Shown here: piece after piece, positions 10,824 to 23,500 of the stretch
Numbering within the stretch: the stretch's first letter is position 1
How the letters are laid out: every line of letters starts with the position of its first letter
Source of the DNA: Notospermus geniculatus
Taxonomy: Eukaryota; Nemertea; Pilidiophora; Heteronemertea; Lineidae
NCBI GenBank assembly: GCA_002633025.1
Contig: NMRB01000699.1
Location: 146,930 to 210,929, forward strand
DNA: 64,000 bases
Reading direction: 5' to 3'
Program-made: the position numbers and the translations under genes
The notes under the pieces: generated by a model
Databases searched by the model: none
The model's input: the letters and a program-made list of their open reading frames with translations, nothing else
Told to the model about the DNA's origin: nothing

Positions 10824-13800
10824 ATGGCATCCCTCCCTGGGGGTGCTGGATTTTCAATCATTGGTGATAAATCGTATGAGTTTTACAAGAATCCGATCAA
10901 GTTTGTCGATAAGAAAATCAAAGACAACAAATCACGAATATTCCTCACCCGACTCCTGAACAAGCCTTCTGCTGTGTTTGCGTCGTACTATGGTGTAAGG
11001 GAACTTCTTGAGGGTAAGTGGATTTTCTACTTTCATTACAGTCTGACATCCCTTGACCGATGTCGCTCCAAGGCTATATTTCACGGTTCAGCCAGATCAG
11101 TTATGGTTTGGTTGCCTTGGCTTTACCAACAGTTCACACACGCGCTGCTGGTAAAGCGGGCAGCGCTGCGATGGCATATCGCAAGCGACCTAATCGCGCG
11201 CCACCGAGCAAAATCGCCAGCGATCATCGCCAATCAAACTGGTTTGAGAGGAATCGCTTGTCTTTGAGCATCGCCACCGCAGAACCAAAAACAAAATCGC
11301 CCAATCTGCGGTGGTTGAGTAGGTGTGGCGATCAGATCGCCCCCACCTCGCCTGGTGTGCTGCCCGGATGATAACGTTTAATTATCCCGACAGGGCGGCG
11401 TTGCGAGCAGTGCGACCGCCGCCGCGCAGTCCAAAGGAACCTATCAGACGATTCATTCATGGATATCATATTTCAATACTTTTTAGATCACGCTGATAAA
11501 TTGGACCTCGGTTATCAGGCATTTATGGGCGAAGTATTTGGAGAAAATATTTTATATCTTGACGGTAAGTGTCCAGTGTGTTCTACTTTGTGAACATAAT
11601 AGCATTTTAACGATGGAAAGTTCGATCCTCTAATGGAGTTTGCATATACACACTGGTCTGATTAGTTATGCACGATGCAGCTTGTGGTAGTCTACGTGTA
11701 ATAGCTGTATGTATAGTGTCCCAGAAATAGCGGGACATTCGGCACTTCTCATCCACCTCCTTCCAAGAGATGCCATCAAATAAATACGTGGTCTAAATAT
11801 TGACAATGGTTTATTTTTTCCGGCTCTTAGGAAGATTACCCTGGATGCCCAACCCAAAATTGGTGGGAACAAATAATTTAGCAATTATAAACCTGCGATT
11901 TAATGTCGGTTATAATCGAAAAAACAAAAATACTTGTAACCAGCGCAAGCACATGATTCTTGGACCAATCATCTTTGTTTTTTTAGGTGAGAAGGCGGCC
12001 AAGTTGCGGCAACTCATGTCGCATTTATTCAGCGATGAAGCAGTCAAGGGTTTCCATGCAACTGTTGAAAGGTATTTACAAGTGGAATGTAATGTACAAA
12101 AGAGAAAATTATGGGATGGCCGGAAGAGTCACTTAATGACCAGAATTCGTAGAACATACAATATCTATAAAATCCTGTTTGGTGATCTTTTTCAGGTTAG
12201 TAAACAAACTCATTGCTGCGATCGATGAAACTAGCTCACCCCTTCCCGTCTATTCATACTTCAAAACCCTGACCACTGAAATATGCCTGACTCTGTTCCT
12301 GGATTTAGATTTCAANGTCTTTTAGATGACTTACAACCTCCTTGTTTTGCTTTCTAACCTCCTTGTTCTCAGTTCTGCAACCTTCATTAAAAGTGCCACC
12401 TGACGTCTTTTAGATGACTTACAACCTCTTTGTTTTGCTTTCTAACCTCCGTGTTTTGCCATATAACCTTCGTGTTTTGCTATATAACCTCCTTGTTTTG
12501 GCTTATAACCTCCGTGTTTTGCAACGTCTTTTATTTGCGGGAATAACCGCCCATAGACGGTAAGTGTCCAGTGTGTTCTACTTTGTGAACATAATAGCAT
12601 TTTAACGATGGAAAGTTCGATCCTCTAAATGGAGTTTGCATACAACTGAATAATGACGCAGTGACGCATAGTGCGTCACTGCGCATATGGAGCGTCAGCG
12701 AGGTAATATTCGTACATGTAACTACAGTCTGATTTGTTATGGGCGGTGAAGCCTATGCTAGCTTACTACATGTAGCTATAAGTGTGGCCAGAAATATTGG
12801 GACATTCGGCACTTCTCATTCAAAAATACTTGTAACCAGTGCAAGCACATGATCCTTGGACCCGCCATCTTTTCAGGTGAGAAGGCGGCCAAGTTGAGGC
12901 AACTCATGTCGCATTTATTCAGCGATGAGGCAGTCAAGGGTTTCCATGCAACTGTTGAAAGGTAGGTATTTACAAGTGGAATGTAAATGTACAAAAGAGA
13001 AAATTACGGGACGGAAGAGTCACTTGACCAGAATTCGTAGAACATTCAATATCCACAAAATCTTGTTAAGGCATCAATCGCCAGCACTCAGGGGCAGCAC
13101 GCCTTAACCACTAGGCCAAATCCCCATCTTCAAAAAAGATGGTTCAATGACATTAAACGAGACGTTCCTAAGCACCGTGCGAGTAATACCCGTATATCCG
13201 ATCTCCCAACCCAAGCAGTTTTATGTTGTGCAAAGGGTCACATACAATGTATAAAGGAGATACAATTAAAGGGCATGAAATACATGTAATGGCAGGTTTA
13301 TAAGGTGAAAGGCATAGCTTCCTACCCGACTCGAACCCATATAATCTTGTTTGATGATCTTTTCTTCAGGTTAGTAAACAAACTCATTGCTGCGATCGAT
13401 GAAACTAGCTCACCCCTTCCCGTCTATTCATACTTCAAAACCCTGACCACTGAAATATGCCTGACTCTGTTCCTGGATTTAGATTTCAACCAATCTCGGC
13501 AACTGGCTGATCAGATCATTCATCTCACAACGAAGCATTGGCATGGTGAGTTGGAATAGTGTTTAAAGTGCCACTATGCACGAGAATGTTTCAGTATCCC
13601 TCCGAGCGGTGTAAAATGCCTGCCGCATATTTTAGACACCACGCAGGCTCTTTTCTCTACGTCAGAAAGCGTCATTTTCGCTTCTTTCTTTACACTGCCA
13701 TATATATACAATGTACATTTGATGGGCTCCTTTTCAGGCCTTATATCCGTACCACTGAAGTTAAAGCTGCCTATCCCAGGTCTGCACAGCTATTCCTCAG

Positions 13801-15802
13801 GCTATGGTAGGGCCATTGAAGCAAAGGTGTGTTGATCTATAGGATAATCATAGGAGTTTACACCAGCCGAGCGGCAATAATGTCGCTTGAGTAGAAGGGG
13901 GAATCTACGGTACTCCAGACGGCATAGTGAATATCAGTCAGCGCCACCGTCGATGGCCAGAGGAACCAGGCTTACAGAATGTTAAAAAGCGCAGCATTCG
14001 ATCATGTGATTCACTATGACCAATCAGAACGCGTCCTCGAAAATAACCTCGAAAATTTCTCAAAAAAAACGTCCAAAATCACCAATCCGATGAAATGATT
14101 CAAGTTTCTTTATTGGGGACATGTTTTGACCCCAAGTGATTTGAATGTGCATCAATAGTCAATAGATTCGGTGAGAGGAAAAAGGCGAAATATACCTTAC
14201 AAAACTGAACAATTCTAAACGTGTGATGATTTTTGTGATGAGAATGCCAGCTCACCAATTACTGTAGCCTATACGTAAATTTTGTGGACGAAGCACATTC
14301 AGTGCACGTGTTTATGTCACAGAATTCGAACTCTGGCCGCTGTTAAAGGCCTCTATCGTGTCTAATATTCGAGTGACAGAGACAATACTCCCTATATTCA
14401 TTCATTTTCAGGAGGAATTGTTGAACATCATAGATCAGAAGTTGTCGATCTCATCACGGAGTTTCTGCGCGAAATTCGCCGATACAAATTTTCCATCACC
14501 GGGTGATGCCAATAATAACCTTCTCTTGTTCACCTGTGCTCTGGTTCCGAAGGCACTTGCCTCCATCATGACCTCATTTGTTCTTGCTGCAGTCTTCTAT
14601 GAAAAGGTGAGAGTATTTTCTCAATCATGACCAACTGATTTTACTAGGCCTATCGTAATTAGTTTAGTCTTTGGACTTCGGCCTATACTCTACACACAAC
14701 TAGCAAACTCTTGATCTGCACACATCGAGAACCATGGGAACGTGAGGAATCGCACATATCGCGATTTACCTGGTCCCTTTTTCAACTTTACAGCTTTTTG
14801 CACCTCGAAAGGTATTCAAAGCTCCATACTCAATGTAATATCATCAATATCTCAATATCATCTACAGGGGGATCTTCTGTCAACAATAGAAAATGATCCC
14901 GAGTACCACGATCGCTTCCTGCTAGAAGTTATGCGACTTTGGCCGCCATTTTTTGGCGGTCGACGCCTCGTGAATGAAGACATAGAATGCCAAGGGTTCC
15001 GGATACCCAGAGGGTACTCCGTTGTTTACTGTACGGCAGCCGCTCAAAGTGATCCTGATACATTCGACAACCCTGATGCATTTGATCCGAACAGATGGAG
15101 GGACAGGTAAGATTCTGGGATCTTTAGGATCGGCAGACCTAACAGTTGACTATGTGTAGCCCTATATAGTTGGCGTTGTTTGCTTTATCCGAAGGCCGGA
15201 AGAAAAAAAGCTTCGATCAGGAATTGACAACGACATAAATATACAAGGCATGTAGGCCTACATTTGTGTAATACGACTGCAGTGGAAGTAAAATTGACAC
15301 CTGTTCAAAATGAACTATAGACACAGTGCAATTTACCGTATGGCTTAAAATCTCATTACAGGAAAGACATTGATAAATTGTTCTGTTTCGGTTTTGGACC
15401 AAGGATGTGCATTGGCCAGGAGTTTGTGTGGGACATTCTTAAAGTAAGATATTTTGCTCAAATTTTCGTTATACATTGTATCTACAAATCTCCGAAAATA
15501 TACTGAATAGATATATTATTCGCTTGGCATCTAATCATTAACCAGAATTATATTTTCTGGAAATAAATACATGTACGAAACATTTTTTTCAGACAACGAC
15601 GTATCAACTTTTGTCCAACTTCTCATGGACAGTGCCAAATGGACAATCGTTCACTTACAAATACCTGCCCGTCTCTCGACCAAAGGAAGATGTCTTAGTC
15701 GATTTTCATCTTCGAAAGAAACACCCTCGTCTCGACATTAAGAAAAGTGACGACAGTGAAACGTTGTTTGAAAGAACAAATGATGATACAGTCCTCGGGT
15801 GA
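10824..15802 (+). CDS. Anchor-less cytochrome P450 with atypical I-helix
   Basis: Nine exons join in phase into 447 residues: 10824-11013, 11487-11564, 11987-12071 (or its duplicate 12877-12961), 13370-13545, 13738-13826, 14412-14606, 14868-15106, 15362-15443 and 15593-15802. P450 hallmarks are present: N-terminal LPGGAGFSIIGD, ExxR as E291-R294 (EVMR), FDPNRW, and the haem loop FGFGPRMCIG with ligand C367. There is no N-terminal hydrophobic anchor, and the length is short for an animal P450 (about 500). At the I helix, where monooxygenases have [AG]Gx[DE]T, the protein reads FTCALVPKA (246-254), so acid and threonine are both absent. This loss is known in CYP74-type, CYP8A1 and CYP5A1 enzymes, which rearrange peroxides rather than use O2. 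The family cannot be assigned by eye. A partial duplicate of the fourth exon lies at 12196-12315. Confidence 0.88.
12317..12530. repeat. Degenerate minisatellite
   Basis: Variants of taacctccttgttttgc repeat about eight times with spacer changes, and a longer unit beginning gtcttttagatgacttacaacc occurs twice. It follows directly after the n at 12316 and separates the two copies of the duplicated P450 segment. Confidence 0.75.
13068..13342 (-). mobile_element. tRNA-derived insertion with permuted halves
   Basis: 275 bp inserted in a P450 intron and flanked by a perfect 9-bp duplication, aatcttgtt (13059-13067 and 13343-13351). The matching intron of the sister copy (around 12170-12195) lacks it. 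On the minus strand it begins with gggttcgagtcggg, a B-box-type sequence, and ends with tggcctagtggttaaggc (A-box type) followed by the variable-arm region. The two tRNA halves are therefore in reverse order relative to the ordinary copy at 29485-29618. Confidence 0.75.
14003..14260. repeat. Dispersed repeat, copy 1
   Basis: About 250 bp alignable with 52142-52400 in the same orientation. Shared words include atgaccaatcagaa, aaatttctcaaaaaa, tcaatag.caatagatt and gtgagaggaaaa. It lies in the P450 intron before the exon at 14412. Non-coding; class unknown. Confidence 0.7.
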
Positions 15803-16084
15803 ATACAAACACTGAAACACTGCAGTGTCACGGAATTGACTGTAAGCTGCAGCATTGTGGAAAGAGAGGGCAGCAGGGATCATGATCATCAAAGATAGGC
15901 CTACACTCGGCCTGGTGCCTTTTGTGAAAAGAACAGCACCATCATGGCAACGCCTAAACACGCACAATCACATCACACCGTTCACGGAACGCTTCTCCCG
16001 CCAATGCCATTTCAGTTTATACAAGAATTCAGTAAAGAGAGGGAGTGTATAAGGCACTCTCATTTCGCCTAAACCCATTTTTCG

Positions 16085-16196
16085 CCTTGGAGGAATTATG
16101 AATTCCTCCAAGGGTAGGCCTACTCCTATTTCGCCTACATTGTACTTTACAGTTCGCCTAACCTTGGAGGAATTATACTGACAGTATAATTCCAGT
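16085..16196. repeat. Two short hairpins sharing cttggaggaatta
   Basis: ccttggaggaatt and its mirror form a perfect hairpin at 16085-16113, and a second hairpin with ttggaggaattatac follows at about 16160-16195. The same word recurs in a hairpin at 56156-56200, so this is a small dispersed palindromic family. Confidence 0.65.
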
Positions 16197-16204
16197 ATAC
16201 AGTG

Positions 16205-16717
16205 AAACCCCTCTAAGTGGACCACGCGTGGGACCGGGTCAAACTGGTCCACATAGAGGGGTGGTCCACATAAAGGGGGTTGGCATTTTCGAAATATGGC
16301 AGTCCTACGGTGACACTACCACTTTCACCACAGATGGATCCCATGTTGATGTTTAATTACCCCTTCGATGTGAGTGAGTCATTCAATGTTGATTAGCTTG
16401 ACTGACTTTTTGTCTAGCTTACACCAAAGGTGTTAATTGTTTGTTTATTCCTAGGACCAGCAAAAAGCCTATGGTGTGAAATCTAGCTTTTGCATGTGTT
16501 TGGTGTAACCAGGGACCACGCGAATACCTAGATTTTGCATCTTCTGGTCCACATAGAGGGGTCACCATGCACTTTGGGACCCTACTTTTGGTGGTCCAGG
16601 TCGAGGTAGAGGGGTGGTCCACTTAGCTAAAGGAAAATGTGAAGGATTTTTTTGGGACCGACAAAAATCGATCCACATGGAGGGGTGGTCCACATAGAGG
16701 GATGGTCCACATGAGGG
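16205..16717. repeat. Cluster of tggtccacatagagggg units running into the assembly gap
   Basis: Variants of tggtccacatagagggg occur at least six times, in both orientations, from about 16205 up to the first N. A repeat that the assembler could not resolve is a likely cause of the gap that follows. Confidence 0.75.
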
Positions 16718-17521
16718 NNNNNNNNNNNNNNNNNNNNNNNNNNNNNNNNNNNNNNNNNNNNNNNNNNNNNNNNNNNNNNNNNNNNNNNNNNNNNNNNNNN
16801 NNNNNNNNNNNNNNNNNNNNNNNNNNNNNNNNNNNNNNNNNNNNNNNNNNNNNNNNNNNNNNNNNNNNNNNNNNNNNNNNNNNNNNNNNNNNNNNNNNNN
16901 NNNNNNNNNNNNNNNNNNNNNNNNNNNNNNNNNNNNNNNNNNNNNNNNNNNNNNNNNNNNNNNNNNNNNNNNNNNNNNNNNNNNNNNNNNNNNNNNNNNN
17001 NNNNNNNNNNNNNNNNNNNNNNNNNNNNNNNNNNNNNNNNNNNNNNNNNNNNNNNNNNNNNNNNNNNNNNNNNNNNNNNNNNNNNNNNNNNNNNNNNNNN
17101 NNNNNNNNNNNNNNNNNNNNNNNNNNNNNNNNNNNNNNNNNNNNNNNNNNNNNNNNNNNNNNNNNNNNNNNNNNNNNNNNNNNNNNNNNNNNNNNNNNNN
17201 NNNNNNNNNNNNNNNNNNNNNNNNNNNNNNNNNNNNNNNNNNNNNNNNNNNNNNNNNNNNNNNNNNNNNNNNNNNNNNNNNNNNNNNNNNNNNNNNNNNN
17301 NNNNNNNNNNNNNNNNNNNNNNNNNNNNNNNNNNNNNNNNNNNNNNNNNNNNNNNNNNNNNNNNNNNNNNNNNNNNNNNNNNNNNNNNNNNNNNNNNNNN
17401 NNNNNNNNNNNNNNNNNNNNNNNNNNNNNNNNNNNNNNNNNNNNNNNNNNNNNNNNNNNNNNNNNNNNNNNNNNNNNNNNNNNNNNNNNNNNNNNNNNNN
17501 NNNNNNNNNNNNNNNNNNNNN
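16718..17521. other. Assembly gap (804 N)
   Basis: A continuous run of n. The missing sequence lies just downstream of the last visible DDX56 exon and may contain the end of that gene. Long apparent reading frames across it are artefacts of translating N. Confidence 0.99.
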
Positions 17522-17581
17522 TGGAACTTTACAATCCGAAACTCTAGAACAGTCTGCAAAATACAAGAAAATACGTGAGCT

Positions 17582-20500
17582 CTACGTTAAAGCAAGGATC
17601 ATGCTTTCTCTGTCCGTTTTAGCAAAATTACCTAAATAATCTGGAACATTCTTCATATGCTGCTGCACTTTCACTGTATGAAGACTCTTATCATGTCGTA
17701 GGAGCTGAAGATCGCGGGGATTATCTTCAAAGTATGACTTGAGTCTCTGAGAGTTCAGGATCTCCGTTTTAATTTCCTTTAACCTTGCTTCCCGGACTGC
17801 AACTTTTGTGACTGCTCTCATTGCATCCTGAAGAATAAGGAGGACCATCTTATCAACAAAATCATGCACACTGACCGTCCTTGGGCCTTCTTAACATCAA
17901 AGTTGCAAGACATTTAACCAATATCAAACAAATTACGCATAAACCATTTCAGAGCCAAATCACGGTACCGGAACGCGTCAATTTGCAAATAACACACCTT
18001 GAGTTCGAACGGGGAGTGTCTTTAGAAAACCGGCGTTTTTGGGGTGGATACATGATCAAAACTCACTGACAGCCAGCCCCCCAGGGGCCTGTGGATAGAC
18101 CTATTTGGCTACTTCAACTAACCACCTTCCTGCAATTCACCACTTGGTGACCGAAATCTGAAGGGATGAAAACTTACCTGAGCTCTGTATCTGAACCCAT
18201 CAATTTCATCCATCTTGAACTGATATGGTTTAAACACCTGTTCTCCCTCTGCTGTGGTATCCGACAAGGAGGCCTCCACCATTTCCAGTCGTGGCATCTC
18301 CTTTATGCTCACAAATGATAATGCTGTACCCTGGTTACCCCCTCGTGCAGTCCTGGAAAAGAAGGTACGGAAAGAAAGGCACATGTCCTCACCAATGAAG
18401 TTAACACATGATCGCAGGCCATGATCGAAGGCTCACCAAATTGCCACTATTGTGACCTTTTTGTTGTGCCCAGCCAGCAGCTGGCGAAATTGACACAGGA
18501 ATGCAGGCCTTGTCATCAGCAAATTGCAGGGTGTTCTTGAGGCCTTTTCATGTCAGGGTCCCTATTCATAAACATACTTAAGTCAAAGTGTGATATTTAT
18601 CTTTTGTGTCGAACAAAGGATAAGTGTCAGACTTAGACTTCAGTAGTTTTATGAATATGGGCCCAGGTGCCCAGCCAAAAGTTGATGAAATTAACACAGG
18701 ACTGCAGGCCTTGTTCTTGGCAAAAGGAGACAAGTGAAGAATTTTCCCACATTGCATCACATTAGGACAACATACCTGCCGACCCTGTGTATATAAGAAT
18801 CAACATCCCGAGGGAAGTCGAAGTTGATCACATTGGAGACAAACTGGAAGTCAATACCTCTGGACAAGCCAAACTCCTTGTCTACCTTCCGCCTGAAATA
18901 GACAAAGGAAAAATAAGGGATGCACAAAATATTAGACTTGTAATCAATTCAGTGTATCAGGAATGACTTACTTTCTTTTCTGTTTTTCATCCTTTTTCTC
19001 ACCCGGATCAGCAACCACATTTTCATCCGATGAAATAATCGTGTCGTACAAACCTTCGTTGAATTGGTTGACTATATGGCAACGGGAATTGATGGGGAGT
19101 TCAGAGTTCAGAACACAGGATGGAACAGCAAACTGCTCCAAGAATAGTTTCAATCTGAAAATACAGATGATTGATCGGCTTTTTTTCACATTATAATTAT
19201 TCCCTCGATTCAGGATATCAAGGACATTGTTTAATTCAGCAAAGGCTGTCATTTCACAACTTCGAAGACAACACCACACACAGCAAGTTTTCGTCCTCAT
19301 ACAAAGCAATTTTTGGCCAACGATTTTCTAGCACTGCTGGTCCACTCCACAGCAGGCAACTTGTCTTTCTCATCAACTACATGTACTCAATATGCAATTT
19401 TTCATGCCAAATGTCAAAATAGTTTGATGAAGAATTCTTAACGTCTTGCCGTTTTTCTTACCTATAGCACCTGTCTACATTATTAACAAATATGATAGAT
19501 TTCCCTCTGATTAGCTTTAACTTGAATAAAGCATATATCAACACAAATTTGTCTTCCTCTTCACATCTGGAAAATATAAAACAATTTTGCCTTTACAACT
19601 CCTCAACTCATCAGCTCCCAGGTTCAAGCAGCTAGCATCTTCTTTTGAAGTTTTCTACAAACCTTGGAAATGAATTGGAAAAACTTCGAAGAAATATTCT
19701 TCAGGAAATAGCTTTCAATCAATACCATAGGATGTGAGAAAACTTTGACGGAAGATACTGTCTGCTGGACTGTGGAGGCAGATGAGTTATAGGCCAAGCA
19801 AAATAAATCGTTCATTTTGGGCCACCCTACTTACCCTGAAGTATTGTCCCCCAAATCCCAACCCTCTAGTTTTCTCTTCATTTTCATCATTTAATTCTGA
19901 TAAACGTACCGGTAGAACATGTAGAAGGAAACATGCAGTTTTAAAAGATCATCACATTGATACCAAGGACGACCTGGAGCACTGACCACAAACACTGATA
20001 ATTCACTGGCTCCACTTACTTGATGTGATACTGTGTCAGTTGATTTGTCTCTGGTAGCTGGGATTCTTGAAGTTTAAGGATCACCTAAGAAAGATACATG
20101 CATATCTGGTGAGTATAAGTAAGGGTACCGGTAATGAGGAACCGGAGGAACTAATCCATGACGTGGCGCTGATGAACAACTCAGTCTAAAATATGACGTC
20201 GAAAGTGAGGCTAACGTTATTTGCCATTTAATTCTGGAAACTACACCCTACTTCCAGCCGTAATATACCTGAAGTAGTCCATTGAATTTTGAATTTTACA
20301 CGTTCAACATCAAGTATAGGACTGACTCAATGTATCTGAATGTTTTCAAGCGAAAATTCAAGCGAGAACATGTCGAATTTTATCAATAAAATTGACTATT
20401 TTCAGCGTAAAGAACAGATCGAAGAGCAACGTCACTCATTCTGAATGACGCACGACGGAACGACGTGCGACGTCAAAGAGGTTTTCAACGTCGCGGCGCA

Positions 20501-23500
20501 TGCGTTTTTGTGTAAAAACTGAGTTGTTCCCCAGCGCCTCCTTTGGGCACTCCGGTTCCCCATTGGAATGTGGAGGATTTTTGGGGTAGTGTGCCCTATC
20601 TTTTGAAGAGCACTGTACAGCTACTACCGGTAATAGTCGTCATGAGTGTGGTTTTTCCATACTTACAGGATTGTGGAGGACTAATTTCTTCAGGGTTTTC
20701 ACATCATCACTAAGTGTGGCAGACATGAGAAAAGCTTGGTAAATCTTGGGAAGTTGACTGAAACAATCAGAAAACCAGAGGACAGATTAGCACACGGCAG
20801 CATCAGTTTATTTCCAATGACATAACTAAACCCACATCAAAATTTTTGGGAATTTATTATTTACTTCAAAGTTCATGAGTAGAAAGGGCTGTTGCAAAAT
20901 CTAGATGAGATGGAAGTCGTTTCAAGGACATTTGCCCCCCCCCCCTTCGTCTTTGGCCACCTAAAAATTTACCCCATGGACTTTTCATTCAGTAACTGCA
21001 GACAGACCCAATATATTTATTCACTGAATTGCCACCAGATGTCACTGTCATTGTCGGTACGGGTGCCTGGACAATTGATTTTCATTGAAAGGCTCTTGAA
21101 ATGCATGACCTGGCATTGATAAAAATATGGAACAAGGGTATGACCTGCTTTTGTAAGAGGATGGAACAGTAAACCTCAGTAAATAATGGCAATCTAGTAG
21201 TGTGAGGATATGATTGTACAATGTACAGCGTCAAGAGGAAGACCTTTTGATGCGATCATGAGGCAAGGCATAACCGCCAGCATAAAAACTAACACACATT
21301 CTTCCTGATTTTGTTGCGTGAAGACACGATCTCGTTCAAACAATTTCTGATGAAGAAGCACTCGAAGCGCCACATGAGCGACAGGGCTGGGTGCGATTGA
21401 ACCCGATACATTTCTACTGCCAGGCACGGATCCAAGGGGGTGTACCCAGCGCATGCCCCCCTTTCGGCCAACAAATCTGTAAAATCGACCGTGAAATTCT
21501 CAAATTTGGAGCAAACCATTGAAATTCACCGCAGATTTCAATGTTTCTAGCACAGTGCACCCCCTCTTTCCCGAAATAGTGGATCCGCCTGACTGCACCA
21601 CTCTGCCAGACCAGTAATTTCTCCAGAGAACAGAATATTTTTACCTCAGGATGGACTTGACGTCTTGTTCATACCCAAATGAGAAGACCAAATCTGCTTC
21701 ATCGATTACCAATAGTTCAAGACTGGACTTTAATTGCAGATTTCCTGCCGACATGTGAGCTAATATCCGACTGGGTGTGCCAATCACTATGTCTGGTTTT
21801 TCCATGAGAAGGGGCCTGAAATTAATCAACGGATAAGATTCAAAACCTTTCTTACAAGTGGTCGGGTTATACCATGGAGGTATAAAATAATCATTTTATA
21901 CCTCCATGGGTTATACTAATTGTACCGAAAAATTATGTCACATCATGGTTTCTTCGTCACCCACCTCTGAGCTTCTAGTCGTGTCTGGCCGGATATGTCG
22001 ACGCATCGGACCTCACGTGAACAATTTGTGGTCAATTCCTGCATTAGAAAGTCACGCAATGAACTCACGACATGCAAGATGTCAGGAATTATACAAAAAG
22101 ATTTGGGGAATTGGTTCCGTTTTGAAGTGATCTGGCAACAATGGAACATTAGACCAGACTTTTTTTATTTTTCGGATTACGGATTCGCCGATGTTTGTTT
22201 TTGCCAAAACAGAAAAAAAATAAAATTCAGATATTCAGCTATTTTTATTTTTATTTTCCCTCCGAACTTGAGCTTCACCGCGGTTACTGGGCCGGAAAAA
22301 ATAAAACCATAAAATTTACCTAGCGTACGTTGTTTCAAAGGTCTCTCTCCTGCCTCCCGGCGCGGCCGGCCATGTGCGATGGCATGGGATTGTAAAAAAA
22401 AAACGTTTCCAGTGGCTTTGAACAGACCTGTCTGAGTCCTCATCTGGCAAATTTTATTTTTATTCATCCTCCAACATTATCTGCAAGGAATTGAAACCTA
22501 TTCCCCGACAAAAAAAATAAAAATTGTTCTTCCTGCAAGTTTTATTTTTATTTTTATTCCATCCTCCGACATTGCCTGAACAAGGAAAAAATCCGTAATC
22601 CTAAAAATAAAAAAAGTCTGGCCTTACAAGTCATCATGACCAGGTGTTTGAAGAGAGCCATCAGAAGATTTCAAACGAGAAACGAATGCATTGACATTTT
22701 TTCATACTGGTCTTCTTGTCACAAAATATGCCTCGTGCCCACAAAATTTACTGATTTACTGATTTAAGAATAAGCGAATTTCTCAAAAGGTCAACAAAAA
22801 CCCATGTTTTTGGTCACACTAGTCAATGCCAGAGAGTCTTTACCTTAATATTTCTGTAAGCTTGATTACATAGTTCTTTCGTTGGGGTCATCACTAATGC
22901 TTTGGTAGTTTGCTCCCTGGCAAGCTGCTTAGCCAGCAGAATCTTCTGTACCAATGGTATCCCATAGGCAGCTGTCTTACCAGACCCCGTCCGTGCATGG
23001 GCAAGGATGTCCTTACCCTCAAGAGCCAGGGGTATGGCCTTTTCTTGAATGAGAGTGGGCTGTGACCATCCTAGAGTGGAGATCGCCTGTCAAAAGGAGA
23101 GGGTCCACATCAGGCCATATTTTTGCTTGAATATTGCTCCAAATGATTTGAAAGTCACTTCGTCTTTTTGGGCATCAAAGCAATTTTGAGACAGCCCCNA
23201 CCCCCCCCCCCCCATGAAAAGATGAAGTGGGCACTTGACATTGGCTTCATCCATGTAGGGATGGTAGATGATGGAAAGATGATAAAGAAAACCATGTGAA
23301 GACACTTAGTATAAACCAAGAAAGCACATAAAGAAGTCATTCTCCTGTAAAAAAGAGTGATGCCAATTTTTTCAAAAAAGATGAAGTGGGCTTCCCCAAA
23401 ATCGAGAAACCCCTTCCCCAGACGAAGTCACTTCATCTTTTTCTGGCATCAAAACAATTTTGAGACGGCCCCTTACCTCTCTGTAGACTATTCAGCAGAT

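Larger units (their letters stand above)
11561..13545. repeat. Direct duplication of P450 intron and exons, split by a single n
   Basis: The segment starting gacggtaagtgtccagtgtg at 11561 recurs at about 12555. Exon 11987-12071 recurs as 12877-12961 (both 85 bp), and the exon beginning at 12196 recurs at 13370-13545. The first copy of that exon stops at an n (12316), followed by unrelated minisatellite sequence. The introns of the two copies differ by substitutions, indels and one mobile insertion. Two alleles placed in series by the assembler explain this best; a real tandem exon duplication is the alternative. Confidence 0.85.

Noticed and set aside
12925-13107. Small frame across the duplicated P450 exon and its intron
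   Set aside because: It reads through the splice donor at 12962 into intron and SINE sequence.
16562-17566. Reading frames of 300 or more residues on both strands across 16.6-17.6 kb
   Set aside because: They consist almost entirely of N; translation of an assembly gap is not a gene.
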